A stretch of 33,745 bases of DNA from Holophagae bacterium (lineage in GTDB: Bacteria; Acidobacteriota; Thermoanaerobaculia; Thermoanaerobaculales; Thermoanaerobaculaceae), in the NCBI GenBank assembly GCA_012516935.1, contig JAAYVZ010000247.1, forward strand, positions 1-33,745. Reading direction: 5' to 3'. Of this stretch, positions 17,487 to 25,733 are shown one piece after another (position 1 is the stretch's first letter; every line of letters starts with the position of its first letter). The notes below the pieces were generated by a model. That model had not been told where the DNA came from and made no database searches. It worked only from the letters and a program-made list of their open reading frames with translations. Both the position numbers and the translations under genes were made by a program.

Positions 17487-17520
17487 GTCGCCTCCATCTC
17501 GAGCCGTCGGCCGGCCACCA

Positions 17521-19533
17521 TCACTCCCGCCGGCCGGCCCGGGGCAGGGTCACGGTGAAGCTTGTTCCCGTCGGACCCACGGCGGGGTCAGCGTTCGACT
17601 CCACCTTGATGTCGCCGCGGTGCATCTTGACGATACCGTAGATGACCGGCAGCCCGAGCCCGGTACCCTTGCCCATCGGCTTGGTGGTGAAGAACGGCTC
17701 GAAGACCTTGTTCATGTTCTCCTTGCTGATGCCGACGCCGGTGTCGGCCACGGTGAGTAGCACCGACTCTTTGGCGGTGCGGGAGGAGAGCGTAAGCGTG
17801 CCGCCCTCCGGCATCGCCTCGATGGCGTTGGAGATGAGGTTGGTGAGTACCTGCATCACCTGGTCACGGTCGATCTCCGCCGCCAGCTCCGGCTCGTCGT
17901 GCTCGACCCGCACCCTCACGTGGTCGGGAATCGGCACGCTTCGTACCCCCTGGAGGACCAGGTCGCGGATCAGGGTCTCTTGCAAGAACACCTTGTTCTG
18001 CCGCGCAAAATTCAGCAACCCCGAGACGATCTTCTTGCAGCGATCGGCCTGAGCCACGATCATCTCGAGGTCCTTGCGACCCGGCGCATCCTTCGGCGCC
18101 TCCTCGAGGATCATGTGGGCGTACAGCAGCACCACCCCCAACGGGTTGTTCACCTCATGAGCGATACCAGCGGCGAGCTGGCCCATGCTCGCCAGGCGCT
18201 CCGAGTGCATAAGTGCCTGCTGCGTGTTGCGCAGCTCCTCGTGGGAGAGAGCCAGTTCCCCGACCGACGTGCGCAGCGCCTCGATGGTGAACGGCAGACA
18301 CATCTCCGACTCCGCGAGCCCCTTGCACACCGCCACGGCGTGCTCGCGGCAGGTGTCGTAGCCGCAGGCGCCGCAGTTGAGCTCGTCAGCCGGGGTGTGC
18401 TTGCCCATGCGCTCCAAGACCTCGGTGATTTCGGTGGACGAAGGCGTCGGCAGGCGTTGGTCGTCGGCGACGAACGTCCGCCCCAGGTCCAGGTTGGCGA
18501 AGCGATCGAGCCACGCTTGGTGGTCGTGGGGATGCGAGGCGGCGAGGTGCTGGCGGACGTACTTGCTGACCACGGCCCGACGGCGGAACAGCGGCACCTC
18601 GGAGGTCATGCCCGCCCCCATGATGCAGCCGTTGCAGCACAGCAGATCGAGCAGCCGGGCATTGAGGTCGAGATCCCCCGACTCGAACTCCTTGATCACC
18701 TCCACGAAGCTGGTCCGCCCGTCCGCCGCGACGATATCGCCGAGGATGAGGTTCTCGTCGATGCTGGCCGCCTGCAGCGCACCGCGACTGAGGGGGAACA
18801 GCGCCCCTGTCCCGCCGTGCGGCGGGTCGAACTCCGAGGCCTCGGTCTCCTCGGGGTGGATCCCGGCCGCGGCCAGCATCTGCCGCAGCTCGGCGAACGT
18901 GAGCACCTCGTCGATCTCCGGCGATAGACCGGTGTCGAGCTCCTCGCCCTTTTTGGCCACACAGGGTCCGATGAACACCGTCTTGAGCTCGGGCCCGTGC
19001 ACCTGACGCAGCGCCCGCGCGGTGGCCACCATCGGCGACGCTACGGGAGCGAGAAAGTCGACGAGCGAGGGGTAGTAGCGCTCGACGAACGTAACGATTG
19101 CCGGACACGAGGTCGAGATGTAGCAGCGGTCCGGGTTGTCGGCCAGAAGCTGGCGGTATCGGCGAGCCACGAGGTCGGCCCCGAACGCCACCTCATTGAC
19201 GAGCGCAAACCCCAGCCGGCGAAGCATCCCCACCAAGACCTTCGCGTCGAGCTCGACGAACTCGGCTGGAAAGCTGGGCGCCACGCAGGCGGCAACCCGC
19301 TCTCCGGAAGCCAGGAGCGCTTGCACGGCAGCCTCGGAGCTCGCGACCTGCTTGGCTTTCTGGCTGCACACCCGCACGCAGTTGCCGCAGCCGATGCAGC
19401 GTCCCGGCACAACCTCGGCCTGCCAACCGGCGATGCGTATGGCTTTGGCCGGGCACTCGCGTACGCAGGTATAGCAGACGCGGCAGCGCTCTTTGACGGT
19501 GGTGACGAGCGGGACGTGCGAGAGTCTGGCCAC
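17521..19533 (-). CDS. [FeFe]-hydrogenase-domain sensor histidine kinase
   Basis: A 670-residue soluble protein joining hydrogenase and kinase modules. Residues 17-27 and 46-56 are two [4Fe-4S] ferredoxin motifs. About 75-330 is a HydA-like H-cluster domain with STSCPA (Cys143), GPCVAKKGEE (Cys191) and LCCNGCIMGAG (Cys299, 303), so all four expected cluster ligands are present. Residues 387-412 (CGACGYDTC ... C) match the CGxCGxxxC Fe-S domain of PF04060 type. A coiled segment leads to HisKA with GIAHEVNNP (His459) and a HATPase with NLISNAIEA, DTGVGI and GKGTGLGL. Sensory [FeFe] hydrogenases are known, often with PAS domains; here no PAS is seen and the kinase is fused directly. A likely role is reporting H2 or redox state to the two receiver proteins downstream. 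The GTG start lies 9 bases after the hydA stop. Confidence 0.9.
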   Translation of the reverse strand: MARLSHVPLVTTVKERCRVCYTCVRECPAKAIRIAGWQAEVVPGRCIGCGNCVRVCSQKAKQVASSEAAVQALLASGERVAACVAPSFPAEFVELDAKVLVGMLRRLGFALVNEVAFGADLVARRYRQLLADNPDRCYISTSCPAIVTFVERYYPSLVDFLAPVASPMVATARALRQVHGPELKTVFIGPCVAKKGEELDTGLSPEIDEVLTFAELRQMLAAAGIHPEETEASEFDPPHGGTGALFPLSRGALQAASIDENLILGDIVAADGRTSFVEVIKEFESGDLDLNARLLDLLCCNGCIMGAGMTSEVPLFRRRAVVSKYVRQHLAASHPHDHQAWLDRFANLDLGRTFVADDQRLPTPSSTEITEVLERMGKHTPADELNCGACGYDTCREHAVAVCKGLAESEMCLPFTIEALRTSVGELALSHEELRNTQQALMHSERLASMGQLAAGIAHEVNNPLGVVLLYAHMILEEAPKDAPGRKDLEMIVAQADRCKKIVSGLLNFARQNKVFLQETLIRDLVLQGVRSVPIPDHVRVRVEHDEPELAAEIDRDQVMQVLTNLISNAIEAMPEGGTLTLSSRTAKESVLLTVADTGVGISKENMNKVFEPFFTTKPMGKGTGLGLPVIYGIVKMHRGDIKVESNADPAVGPTGTSFTVTLPRAGRRE

Positions 19534-19542
19534 TGGCGAGCT

Positions 19543-21261
19543 CTATCGTACGACGTCCCGACGATGGTAGTGCGTGTGGAGGAGGTGATGGCTGCGTTCG
19601 CTCAGAGGCTGGCCGAGAAACTCACGGTACAGCTCGGCGACCGCCTCGTTGTGATGCGACATGCGGATGGGACCCTCGGCATCGATCGCATACAACCCCG
19701 CGAGGCGGCGCTGCACCCCGGCGAGGTCCACACCGAGAAGCTGACCGCCGCCCGCAATGCAGCCCCCCGGACAGGTCATAACCTCGATAAAATGCAGGTC
19801 CTTGCGACCCTGGCGTACCTGCTCGACGAGGGCGCGGGCGTTGCCGAGCCCCGAGACCACAGCCAGGCCGAGATCGAGGCCTCCCACCTTGACCCGCGTC
19901 TCCTTGACACCGGCGAGCCCGCGTACCGCTTCAACCTCCATCACTTCCGGATCTTGCCCGGTGACCAGGAAGCAGGCGGTGCGGACCGCCGCCTCCATGA
20001 CCCCACCGGTGCCGCCGAACAGCTTGCCGGCGGTCGAGCGCTCCCCGAACGGCCGGTCGGCGTCCTCCGCTTGCAACGCCAGCACGTCCAGACCATGCAT
20101 CCGGATAAGCTGGACCAGCTCGCGGGTAGTGAGCACGGCATCGATGTCGGCGATTCCGTCGTGCACCATCTCCGGACGGCTTGCCTCGAACTTCTTGGCC
20201 GTGCACGGCATCACCGAAACCGAGTAGACCTTCGAGGGATCGAGTCCCTGCTTGACCGCCCAGTAGCCCTTGATCACGGCGCCGAGCATCTGCTGCGGGC
20301 TCTTGCAGGTGGACAGGTGCCCCAGCATATCCGGGTAGAACTCCTCCATGAACTTGATCCATCCCGGCGAGCAGCTCGTCATCATCGGCAGGGTACCGCC
20401 AGAGGTGAGCCGCTGCACGAGCTCGGAGGCTTCCTCCATGATCGTCAGGTCGGCCGAGAACGAGGTGTCGAACACGTAGTCGAAGCCGAGTCGGCGCAGC
20501 GCCGCGGTCAACGTGCCGGCGATGTCCTGGCCAGCCGGCAGCCCGAACGCCTCCGCCAGCGTCACCGAGACCGCCGGGGCGTGCTGGATGACGACCGTCA
20601 TCTCGGGGTCCTGGATCGCCGCCATCACCTGCTTGACGTGGCTTTGCTCGAACAATGCCCCGGTGGGGCAGACCATCACGCATTGCCCGCAGAGGATGCA
20701 GCTCGACAGGTTGAGCCCCTCGTTGAAGGCGGGCCCCACACGCGTCTTGGAGCCGCGGCCGATGAAGTCGATCGCCGCCACCGACTGCACCTCCTCGCAC
20801 TCGCGTACGCACTTGCCGCAAAGGATGCACTTGGCGGGGTCGCGGCCGAGCGCGGGACCGGAGATGTCGATCGTGTGGTCGGACTTTAGGCCCGAGAAGC
20901 GGCGTTGGGCGATACCGTGCTCGGCCGCCAGCGTCTGGAGCTGGCAGTTGTTGTTGCGCACACAATACAAGCAGTCATCGGGATGGTTCGAGAGCAGTAG
21001 CTCGATGATGGTGCGACGGGCGGCAACGGCGCGGGCTGAGTGGGTGAGGATCTTCATGCCGTCGGCGACCGGGTACGAGCACGCCGGAATCAGGCTGCGC
21101 TGGCCTTCAACCTCGACCGCGCAGATCCGGCATGCACCCGAAGGCAGCAGCCCTTCCATGTGGCAGAGGGTGGGAACCGACAGCCCGGCCCGCTTGAGAG
21201 CTGCGAGGATCGTCTCGCCGGCCTGGGCCTCGATGGGACGGTTGTTGACCTCGATCTGCAT
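19543..21261 (-). CDS. hydA: [FeFe] hydrogenase catalytic subunit HydA (bifurcating type)
   Basis: Catalytic subunit for reversible H2 formation. The 572 residues carry an N-terminal [2Fe-2S] domain (Cys33, 44, 47, 61), an HxxxC-type [4Fe-4S] motif (His93, Cys97, 100, 106), two ferredoxin clusters (Cys145-155 and 188-198) and the H-cluster domain. The latter has TSCSPGW (295-301), MPCTAKKFE (351-359) and MTCPGGCIAGGG (495-506). It ends in the small-subunit-like segment GQPLSERSHHLLHTHY. The domain order matches HydA of trimeric NADH/ferredoxin-linked hydrogenases, although it lacks the extra C-terminal domain of the Thermotoga enzyme. I chose the ATG at 21261, preceded by GGAGAGAG. The ATG at 21273 overlaps the hydB stop and is also possible. 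It is co-transcribed with hydC and hydB. Confidence 0.95.
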   Translation of the reverse strand: MQIEVNNRPIEAQAGETILAALKRAGLSVPTLCHMEGLLPSGACRICAVEVEGQRSLIPACSYPVADGMKILTHSARAVAARRTIIELLLSNHPDDCLYCVRNNNCQLQTLAAEHGIAQRRFSGLKSDHTIDISGPALGRDPAKCILCGKCVRECEEVQSVAAIDFIGRGSKTRVGPAFNEGLNLSSCILCGQCVMVCPTGALFEQSHVKQVMAAIQDPEMTVVIQHAPAVSVTLAEAFGLPAGQDIAGTLTAALRRLGFDYVFDTSFSADLTIMEEASELVQRLTSGGTLPMMTSCSPGWIKFMEEFYPDMLGHLSTCKSPQQMLGAVIKGYWAVKQGLDPSKVYSVSVMPCTAKKFEASRPEMVHDGIADIDAVLTTRELVQLIRMHGLDVLALQAEDADRPFGERSTAGKLFGGTGGVMEAAVRTACFLVTGQDPEVMEVEAVRGLAGVKETRVKVGGLDLGLAVVSGLGNARALVEQVRQGRKDLHFIEVMTCPGGCIAGGGQLLGVDLAGVQRRLAGLYAIDAEGPIRMSHHNEAVAELYREFLGQPLSERSHHLLHTHYHRRDVVR

Positions 21262-21272
21262 GACTCTCTCCA

Positions 21273-23267
21273 TCACTCCACGCGCACGGCCTGGGGCCGG
21301 CAAACGGCGAAGCACGAGCCGCAGGATATGCACTTCTCGGCCACGATGTAGTGGGGGCTCTTGAGGGTGCCGAGGATCGCCTGGGTGGGGCAGGCCTTGA
21401 GGCAGAGCCCGCAGCCTACGCAGCGCTCGACGTCGATCGAGTACGTGAGCAGCTCCGCGCAGGCGCCGGCCGGGCATTTCCGCTCGTAGATGTGCGCCTC
21501 GTACTCGTCCCGGAAGTAGCGCAGCGTCGATAGCACCGGGTTGGGGGCGGTTTGCCCCAAACCGCACAGGCTCGTGTCCTTGATCACCTCGGCGAGCTGC
21601 TCGAGCGCCATCACTCCCTGGAACCGCTGCAGGGCGTCGGTGCCGGCCTCGCTACGGCGGGCGCGAGTGATCCCTTGCAGGATCTCGAGCATCCGGCGGG
21701 TGCCCTCGCGGCACGGAATGCACTTCCCACAGCTCTCGCGCTGGATGAAGTCCATGAAGAACTTGGCAACGTCAACCATGCACGTGGCCTCGTCCATGAC
21801 CACGAGGCCGCCCGAACCCATCATGGCACCGACTGTCTTGAGCGACTCGTAATCGATCTCGATATCCAGATGCTGCGTGGGGATGCAGCCGCCGGAGGGG
21901 CCGCCGACCTGGGCCGCCTTGTACGCCTTGCCGTCGGGGATCCCGCCGCCGATGTCGAAGACGATCTCCCGCAGGGTGGTGCCCATCGCAACCTCGACGA
22001 GCCCGGTGCGGTCGATCTTGCCCGAGAGCGCGAACACCTTGGTGCCCTTCGAGCCGGCGGTGCCGACCGACGCGAACCACTCGGCGCCGCGATCGAGGAT
22101 CGCTGGGACGTTGGCCAGGGTCTCGACGTTGTTGATCACCGTCGGCTTGCCGAACAGCCCCGCCTGCGCCGGATAGGGAGGCCGTGGGCGTGGCATCCCA
22201 CGCCGACCTTCGATCGAGTGCAGCAGCGCCGTCTCCTCGCCGCACACGAACGCCCCGGCGCCTTGCTTGATGACGATCTCGAGGTGGTAGTCGGTGCCGA
22301 GAATCTGTTCGCCGAGGAAGGCATGTGCCTTGGCCTCGGCGATCGCGTGCAGCAGCCGCTTGATCGCCAATGGGTATTCGGCCCGGATGTAAACGTACGC
22401 CTTGTTGGCACCGATGGCGTAGGCGGCGATCGCCATGCCCTCGAGCAGGCGGTGCGGGTCGCCTTCGATCACCGCGCGGTCCATGAACGCGCCCGGATCG
22501 CCCTCGTCGGCGTTGCATACCAGGTACTTCTGGGGTCCGGCCTGACGGTTGGCGATGCTCCACTTGCGGCCGGTCGGAAAGCCGCCACCTCCCCGGCCAC
22601 GCAGCCCGGAGAGCTCGACGGCGCTGCACACCTCGGCCGGAGTCATGTCGTTGAGCACCTTGCTGAGGGCGCGGTAGCCACCGAACGCCAGGTACTCGTC
22701 GATGTCCGAGGGGTCGATGATGCCGCAGTTGGCGAGCACCCAGCGGGTCTGGGGGGCGAAAAACGGGTGCTCGTCGAGGTAGGGCAGGCCGTCCCACGGT
22801 TGGAGCAGGTCGTTGCGATGCTGACCCAGTACCGCAGCCGCCGGCATCTCGCCCGCCAGCGCCTGGTCGAGCAGCGCCGGCACCATCTTCTCCGTCACCT
22901 TCTGGAAGCAGACGCGAGTGCGACCGGGAAGCTGCACGTCGACCAGTGGCTCGACCGAGCACATGCCGATGCACCCGACCTCGACGATGTCCGCCGAGTG
23001 ATCGTGCTCGACGAGCCACGACTCGATGGCCTTGAGCGTCTTGGCCGCCCCAGCCCCGAGGCCGCACGTTCCCGTGCCGACGAAGATCGTCGGACGGTCC
23101 ACGACGTCCCGGCGCAGGGCGTGCAGGCGACGGCCGCGCTCCTGCGCACACGCCGTGCTCTCGTGGCAGTGGGGACCGTCCACGAGGCAGCTCAGGAGGT
23201 CCTTGCAGTACTCGGCATGGCTGTGCCAGCAGCCGTCGCAGCAGGGATCGATGAGGGTCCTACGCAT
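21273..23267 (-). CDS. hydB: HydB / NuoF-like flavin subunit of bifurcating hydrogenase
   Basis: NAD(H)- and FMN-binding subunit, the presumed site of electron bifurcation. Its 664 residues contain a thioredoxin-like [2Fe-2S] domain (Cys68, 99, 103), the FMN/NADH fold with GRGGGGFPTGRKW (224-236), a [4Fe-4S] motif ESCGKCIPCREG (511-522, plus Cys568), and two C-terminal ferredoxin motifs (Cys616-626 and 646-656). The first 40 residues are an unusual Cys/His-rich extension with cysteines at 9, 10, 13, 21, 27, 34 and 40, ahead of the usual start of the family. The ATG at 23267 overlaps the hydC stop (ATGCGTAG, 8 bases). The frame is open to 23489, but that stretch lies inside hydC. Confidence 0.94.
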   Translation of the reverse strand: MRRTLIDPCCDGCWHSHAEYCKDLLSCLVDGPHCHESTACAQERGRRLHALRRDVVDRPTIFVGTGTCGLGAGAAKTLKAIESWLVEHDHSADIVEVGCIGMCSVEPLVDVQLPGRTRVCFQKVTEKMVPALLDQALAGEMPAAAVLGQHRNDLLQPWDGLPYLDEHPFFAPQTRWVLANCGIIDPSDIDEYLAFGGYRALSKVLNDMTPAEVCSAVELSGLRGRGGGGFPTGRKWSIANRQAGPQKYLVCNADEGDPGAFMDRAVIEGDPHRLLEGMAIAAYAIGANKAYVYIRAEYPLAIKRLLHAIAEAKAHAFLGEQILGTDYHLEIVIKQGAGAFVCGEETALLHSIEGRRGMPRPRPPYPAQAGLFGKPTVINNVETLANVPAILDRGAEWFASVGTAGSKGTKVFALSGKIDRTGLVEVAMGTTLREIVFDIGGGIPDGKAYKAAQVGGPSGGCIPTQHLDIEIDYESLKTVGAMMGSGGLVVMDEATCMVDVAKFFMDFIQRESCGKCIPCREGTRRMLEILQGITRARRSEAGTDALQRFQGVMALEQLAEVIKDTSLCGLGQTAPNPVLSTLRYFRDEYEAHIYERKCPAGACAELLTYSIDVERCVGCGLCLKACPTQAILGTLKSPHYIVAEKCISCGSCFAVCRPQAVRVE

Positions 23268-23730
23268 TGGCGGCCGCCTCCTTGCGCAGCGTGCTGAGAA
23301 GCTTGCCGAGCGACTCCGGCTTGAGGTTGCCGTGGAACTCGCCGTTGATGCACAGCACCGGCGCCAGCCCGCACGCTCCGAGACAGGCCACGACCTCGAT
23401 CGAAAAAAGCCCGTCCCGCGTCGTCTGTCCAGCGTCGATGCCGAGCGAACGCTTGAGCGACTCGAGCACCCCCAGCGAGCCCTTGACATGACAGGCGGTC
23501 CCGCGACAGACCTGGATGTTGTAACGACCGAGGGGCTGGAATCGGAACTGGTTGTAGAACGTCGCCACGCCGTAGACCTTGCTGGCCGGGAGGCCGAGGT
23601 ACTGGCCGACGGCGATGACGCTGTCGCGTGAGAGGTATCCCTGCACGTCCTGCACCTCCTGCAGGATCGGTATCAGGGCATCGCGCTTGGCCCCGGGGTA
23701 CCTCTGGAAAATGAATTGTAGGTCGGTCAT
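23260..23730 (-). CDS. hydC: HydC / NuoE-like [2Fe-2S] subunit
   Basis: This 156-residue thioredoxin-fold ferredoxin subunit has helical N-terminal residues, YGVATFYNQFRF, and the [2Fe-2S] ligands Cys75, 80 (CRGTAC) and Cys116, 120 (CLGAC), the NuoE pattern. It passes electrons between HydB and HydA in the hydrogenase complex. The ATG has a strong Shine-Dalgarno, AAGGAGG, 7 bases upstream (23738-23744). It is the first gene of the operon hydC-hydB-hydA-sensor-receiver-receiver kinase. I found no convincing sigma70 or sigma54 promoter in the 400 bases upstream. Confidence 0.93.
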   Translation of the reverse strand: MTDLQFIFQRYPGAKRDALIPILQEVQDVQGYLSRDSVIAVGQYLGLPASKVYGVATFYNQFRFQPLGRYNIQVCRGTACHVKGSLGVLESLKRSLGIDAGQTTRDGLFSIEVVACLGACGLAPVLCINGEFHGNLKPESLGKLLSTLRKEAAANA

Positions 23731-23990
23731 CGAGTGCCCTCCTTGGTGATCGTGGCCCCAAACGGGCGGGGAGCTCCGCGAGGCGTACCACGGGCAGCCT
23801 CGACGTTCCGGCTTTCCGGGAAGTGAGCGGCTCAGCGTTCTCTCAGCCTTTGCCGCCCGGGCACCTCGCCTACCCTCTCCTCACCCGATCACCTGCCTGC
23901 GTCGCTCCCCCCAAACCAGCAGCGCAGGCGGACATGTGAAAGCTAGCACAAGAACCGGCCCGTGGCAACCCCTGGCAGCCCCCGAAAAGT

Positions 23991-24022
23991 GGAGGTTCTG
24001 TCCGCGAAGCGGCACAGCTTCC
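23991..24022 (+). other. Stem-loop upstream of the rplU promoter
   Basis: Arms GGAGG, CTGT and CCGC pair with GCGG, ACAG and CTTCC around a GAA loop, with a 2-base and a 1-base bulge. There is no T-run on either strand. It lies about 50 bases upstream of the rplU -35. Role unknown. Confidence 0.4.
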
Positions 24023-24072
24023 GTCCGAACGGCCCCCGCACGGATCGATCCAAGACAGGAGGTGCCCGGTGT

Positions 24073-24101
24073 TTGACACCTCCGCTCCGGTGTGGCAAAA
24101 T
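24073..24101 (+). promoter_or_regulatory. Sigma70 promoter of the rplU-rpmA-obgE operon
   Basis: A perfect -35 TTGACA (24073-24078), a 17-base spacer and CAAAAT (24096-24101) precede a leader of about 26 bases. It is the best promoter match in the window. Confidence 0.75.
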
Positions 24102-24134
24102 CTCCGGTCCTGGCTGTAATGGGCGGGGGTTGAC

Positions 24135-24452
24135 ATGTACGCGATCGTTGAAGCAGGAGGCAAGCAGCACCGCGTCGAGGTCGGGCAGCGGCTGGCTGTG
24201 GAACGCATCTGGCCGAGCCTCGAGCCGGGCGCCGAGGTGGCGTTCGAGCGGGTGCTGCTGGTCCGTGACGAGCACAAGGTGCGGGTCGGCAAGCCGCTGG
24301 TCGAAGGTGCCATCGTCAAAGGCACCCTCACACGGCTGCTGCGCGGCGAGAAAATCATCGTTTTTCACAAGAAGAAGCGGAAGGGCCACCGCAAGACCAC
24401 CGGCCACCGCCAGGACCTCTACGAGGTCCGCATCGACGCCATCGAGGCGTGA
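24135..24452 (+). CDS. rplU: 50S ribosomal protein L21
   Basis: The 105-residue 23S rRNA-binding protein begins MYAIVEAGGKQHRVE and has VLLVRDEHKVRVGKPLVEGA and the basic HKKKRKGHRKTTGHRQ stretch. Both length and motifs are those of bacterial L21. It is the first gene after a strong promoter and lies 9 bases before rpmA, the standard rplU-rpmA-obgE order. A G-rich stretch (GGGCGGGGG) just upstream of the ATG serves as ribosome-binding site. Confidence 0.98.
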   Translation: MYAIVEAGGKQHRVEVGQRLAVERIWPSLEPGAEVAFERVLLVRDEHKVRVGKPLVEGAIVKGTLTRLLRGEKIIVFHKKKRKGHRKTTGHRQDLYEVRIDAIEA

Positions 24453-24461
24453 GGAGGGGTC

Positions 24462-24719
24462 ATGGCGCACAAGAAAGGACAAGGCTCCAGTCGCAACGGC
24501 CGCGACTCCAACGCGCAGCGACTCGGGATCAAGGTCGGTGACGGACAACTGGTGCACGCCGGTACGATCATCATTCGGCAGCGTGGGACGCGCTGGAAGC
24601 CCGGCCTGAACGTCGGTCGTGGCAAGGACGACACGCTCTTTGCGCGGGTTCATGGGCACATCCGGTTTCGCGATCGCGGGCGGCTGGGCCGCTTCGTGCT
24701 AGTCGAGCCGGCTGCCTGA
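24462..24719 (+). CDS. rpmA: 50S ribosomal protein L27
   Basis: An 85-residue ribosomal protein whose N-terminal tail, [20 protein letters not shown], reaches the peptidyl-transferase centre. The signature [15 protein letters not shown] is intact. It has no Firmicute-type cleaved N-terminal extension. A GAGGAGG ribosome-binding site precedes the ATG. It is co-transcribed with rplU and obgE. Confidence 0.98.
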   Translation: MAHKKGQGSSRNGRDSNAQRLGIKVGDGQLVHAGTIIIRQRGTRWKPGLNVGRGKDDTLFARVHGHIRFRDRGRLGRFVLVEPAA

Positions 24720-24737
24720 CCCGCGCGCCCCTCGCTC

Positions 24738-25733
24738 ATGTTCCTCGACGAAGTCCACCTCTTCGTCAAGGCCGGTGACGGGGGGCGCGGCTGTGTCAGC
24801 TTCCGGCGCGAGAAGTTCGTTCCCAGGGGCGGTCCCGACGGTGGTGACGGCGGGCACGGCGGTAGCGTCGTCGTCCGCGCCTCCCGCCACTGGAACACCC
24901 TCGCTCATCTCTACGATCGCCATCACGTGAAGGCTGGCCGAGGCGAGCACGGCCGCGGCTCGAACCAGACCGGTGCCTCGGGTGAGGACGCCTTCCTCGA
25001 GGTGCCGTGCGGCACCGTGGTCCGCGACCTGGATAGCGGTGAGATCCTGGCCGACCTGGTCGAGGAGACCGCACAGGTCGTGGCTGCGCGGGGTGGACGC
25101 GGCGGACGGGGCAACCAGCACTTTGCGACCCCTACCAACCAGGCGCCGCGACGAGCCGAGCCCGGTGCCCCGGGTGAGGAGCGTCACATCCAGCTCGAGC
25201 TCAGGCTGCTGGCCGACATCGGCCTGGTGGGCCTGCCCAACGCCGGCAAGTCGACGCTCCTCTCGCGCATCTCGGCCGCCCGCCCAAAGATCGCCGACTA
25301 CCCGTTCACCACCCTCACCCCCCACCTGGGCGTGGTCTCGCGTCACCACGGGGAGCGCTCCCTTGTCTTCGCTGACCTGCCCGGACTGATTGCAGGTGCC
25401 CACCAGGGTGCCGGGATTGGGCACCGCTTCCTGCGGCACGTCGAGCGCTGCCGCGTGCTGCTCCACCTCGTCGATCTGGCAGGGGAGCAGGGCGTGCGCG
25501 AGCAGGTGCAGGTGCTGCGCACGGAGCTCGAGCTCTACGACCCGGGGCTGCTGGACCGTCGGTTGCTGCTCGTCGGAACCAAGACCGACGCTCTCTCCGA
25601 CCCGGCCCGGGTCACCGCGTTGGAAGCGCTGGCCGCGGAGCTCGGCGTCGGCTGCATCGTGATCTCGGCGGTCACCGGCGAGGGGCTCGACAGCATGCTC
25701 GAGGCCACGTTCGCGCTCGCGAGCCCGTCATGA
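24738..25733 (+). CDS. obgE: Obg/CgtA family GTPase
   Basis: Ribosome-associated GTPase in 50S maturation and stress signalling. The 331 residues comprise the glycine-rich Obg fold (about 1-158, with [14 protein letters not shown]), then the G domain. G1 is GLPNAGKST (165-173) and the G2 region is DYPFTTL. G3 is DLPG, and the NKxD-type motif reads GTKTD. The protein stops soon after the G domain, so it lacks the variable C-terminal OCT domain of some homologs, which is common. Its stop overlaps the nadD ATG (ATGA). Confidence 0.96.
   Translation: MFLDEVHLFVKAGDGGRGCVSFRREKFVPRGGPDGGDGGHGGSVVVRASRHWNTLAHLYDRHHVKAGRGEHGRGSNQTGASGEDAFLEVPCGTVVRDLDSGEILADLVEETAQVVAARGGRGGRGNQHFATPTNQAPRRAEPGAPGEERHIQLELRLLADIGLVGLPNAGKSTLLSRISAARPKIADYPFTTLTPHLGVVSRHHGERSLVFADLPGLIAGAHQGAGIGHRFLRHVERCRVLLHLVDLAGEQGVREQVQVLRTELELYDPGLLDRRLLLVGTKTDALSDPARVTALEALAAELGVGCIVISAVTGEGLDSMLEATFALASPS

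Larger units (their letters stand above)
23731..24134. other. Divergent intergenic region between hydC and rplU
   Basis: About 400 bases without a credible gene. It holds the hydC ribosome-binding site, the rplU promoter (24073-24101) and two inverted repeats. One is a 7-bp repeat (23895-23901 with 23923-23929). The other is a longer stem-loop at 23991-24022. No promoter for hydC could be assigned. Confidence 0.6.

Noticed and set aside
15646-17760. A 704-codon plus-strand open frame opposite hydE and the kinases
   Set aside because: Antisense shadow of well-supported minus-strand genes in GC-rich DNA; no recognisable domains and no start signal.
20341-20400. HydA L1 motif reads TSCSP rather than TSCCP
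   Set aside because: I recall this variant in other bifurcating-type HydA proteins, so I do not count it as loss of activity, and I could not settle which cysteine of the pair is the ligand.
18997-23297. Long plus-strand open frames (18997-20889 and 21552-23297) opposite the sensor, hydA and hydB
   Set aside because: Both mirror codon bias of the hydrogenase genes; rich in His/Arg/Asp without motifs.
23731-24134. Possible sigma54 or sigma70 promoter for hydC
   Set aside because: No GG/GC pair of -24/-12 type and no TANNNT box with reasonable spacing was found, so none was annotated.
24738-25733. Obg looked truncated at its C-terminus
   Set aside because: The core Obg fold and G domain are complete; the missing C-terminal domain is variable across the family.
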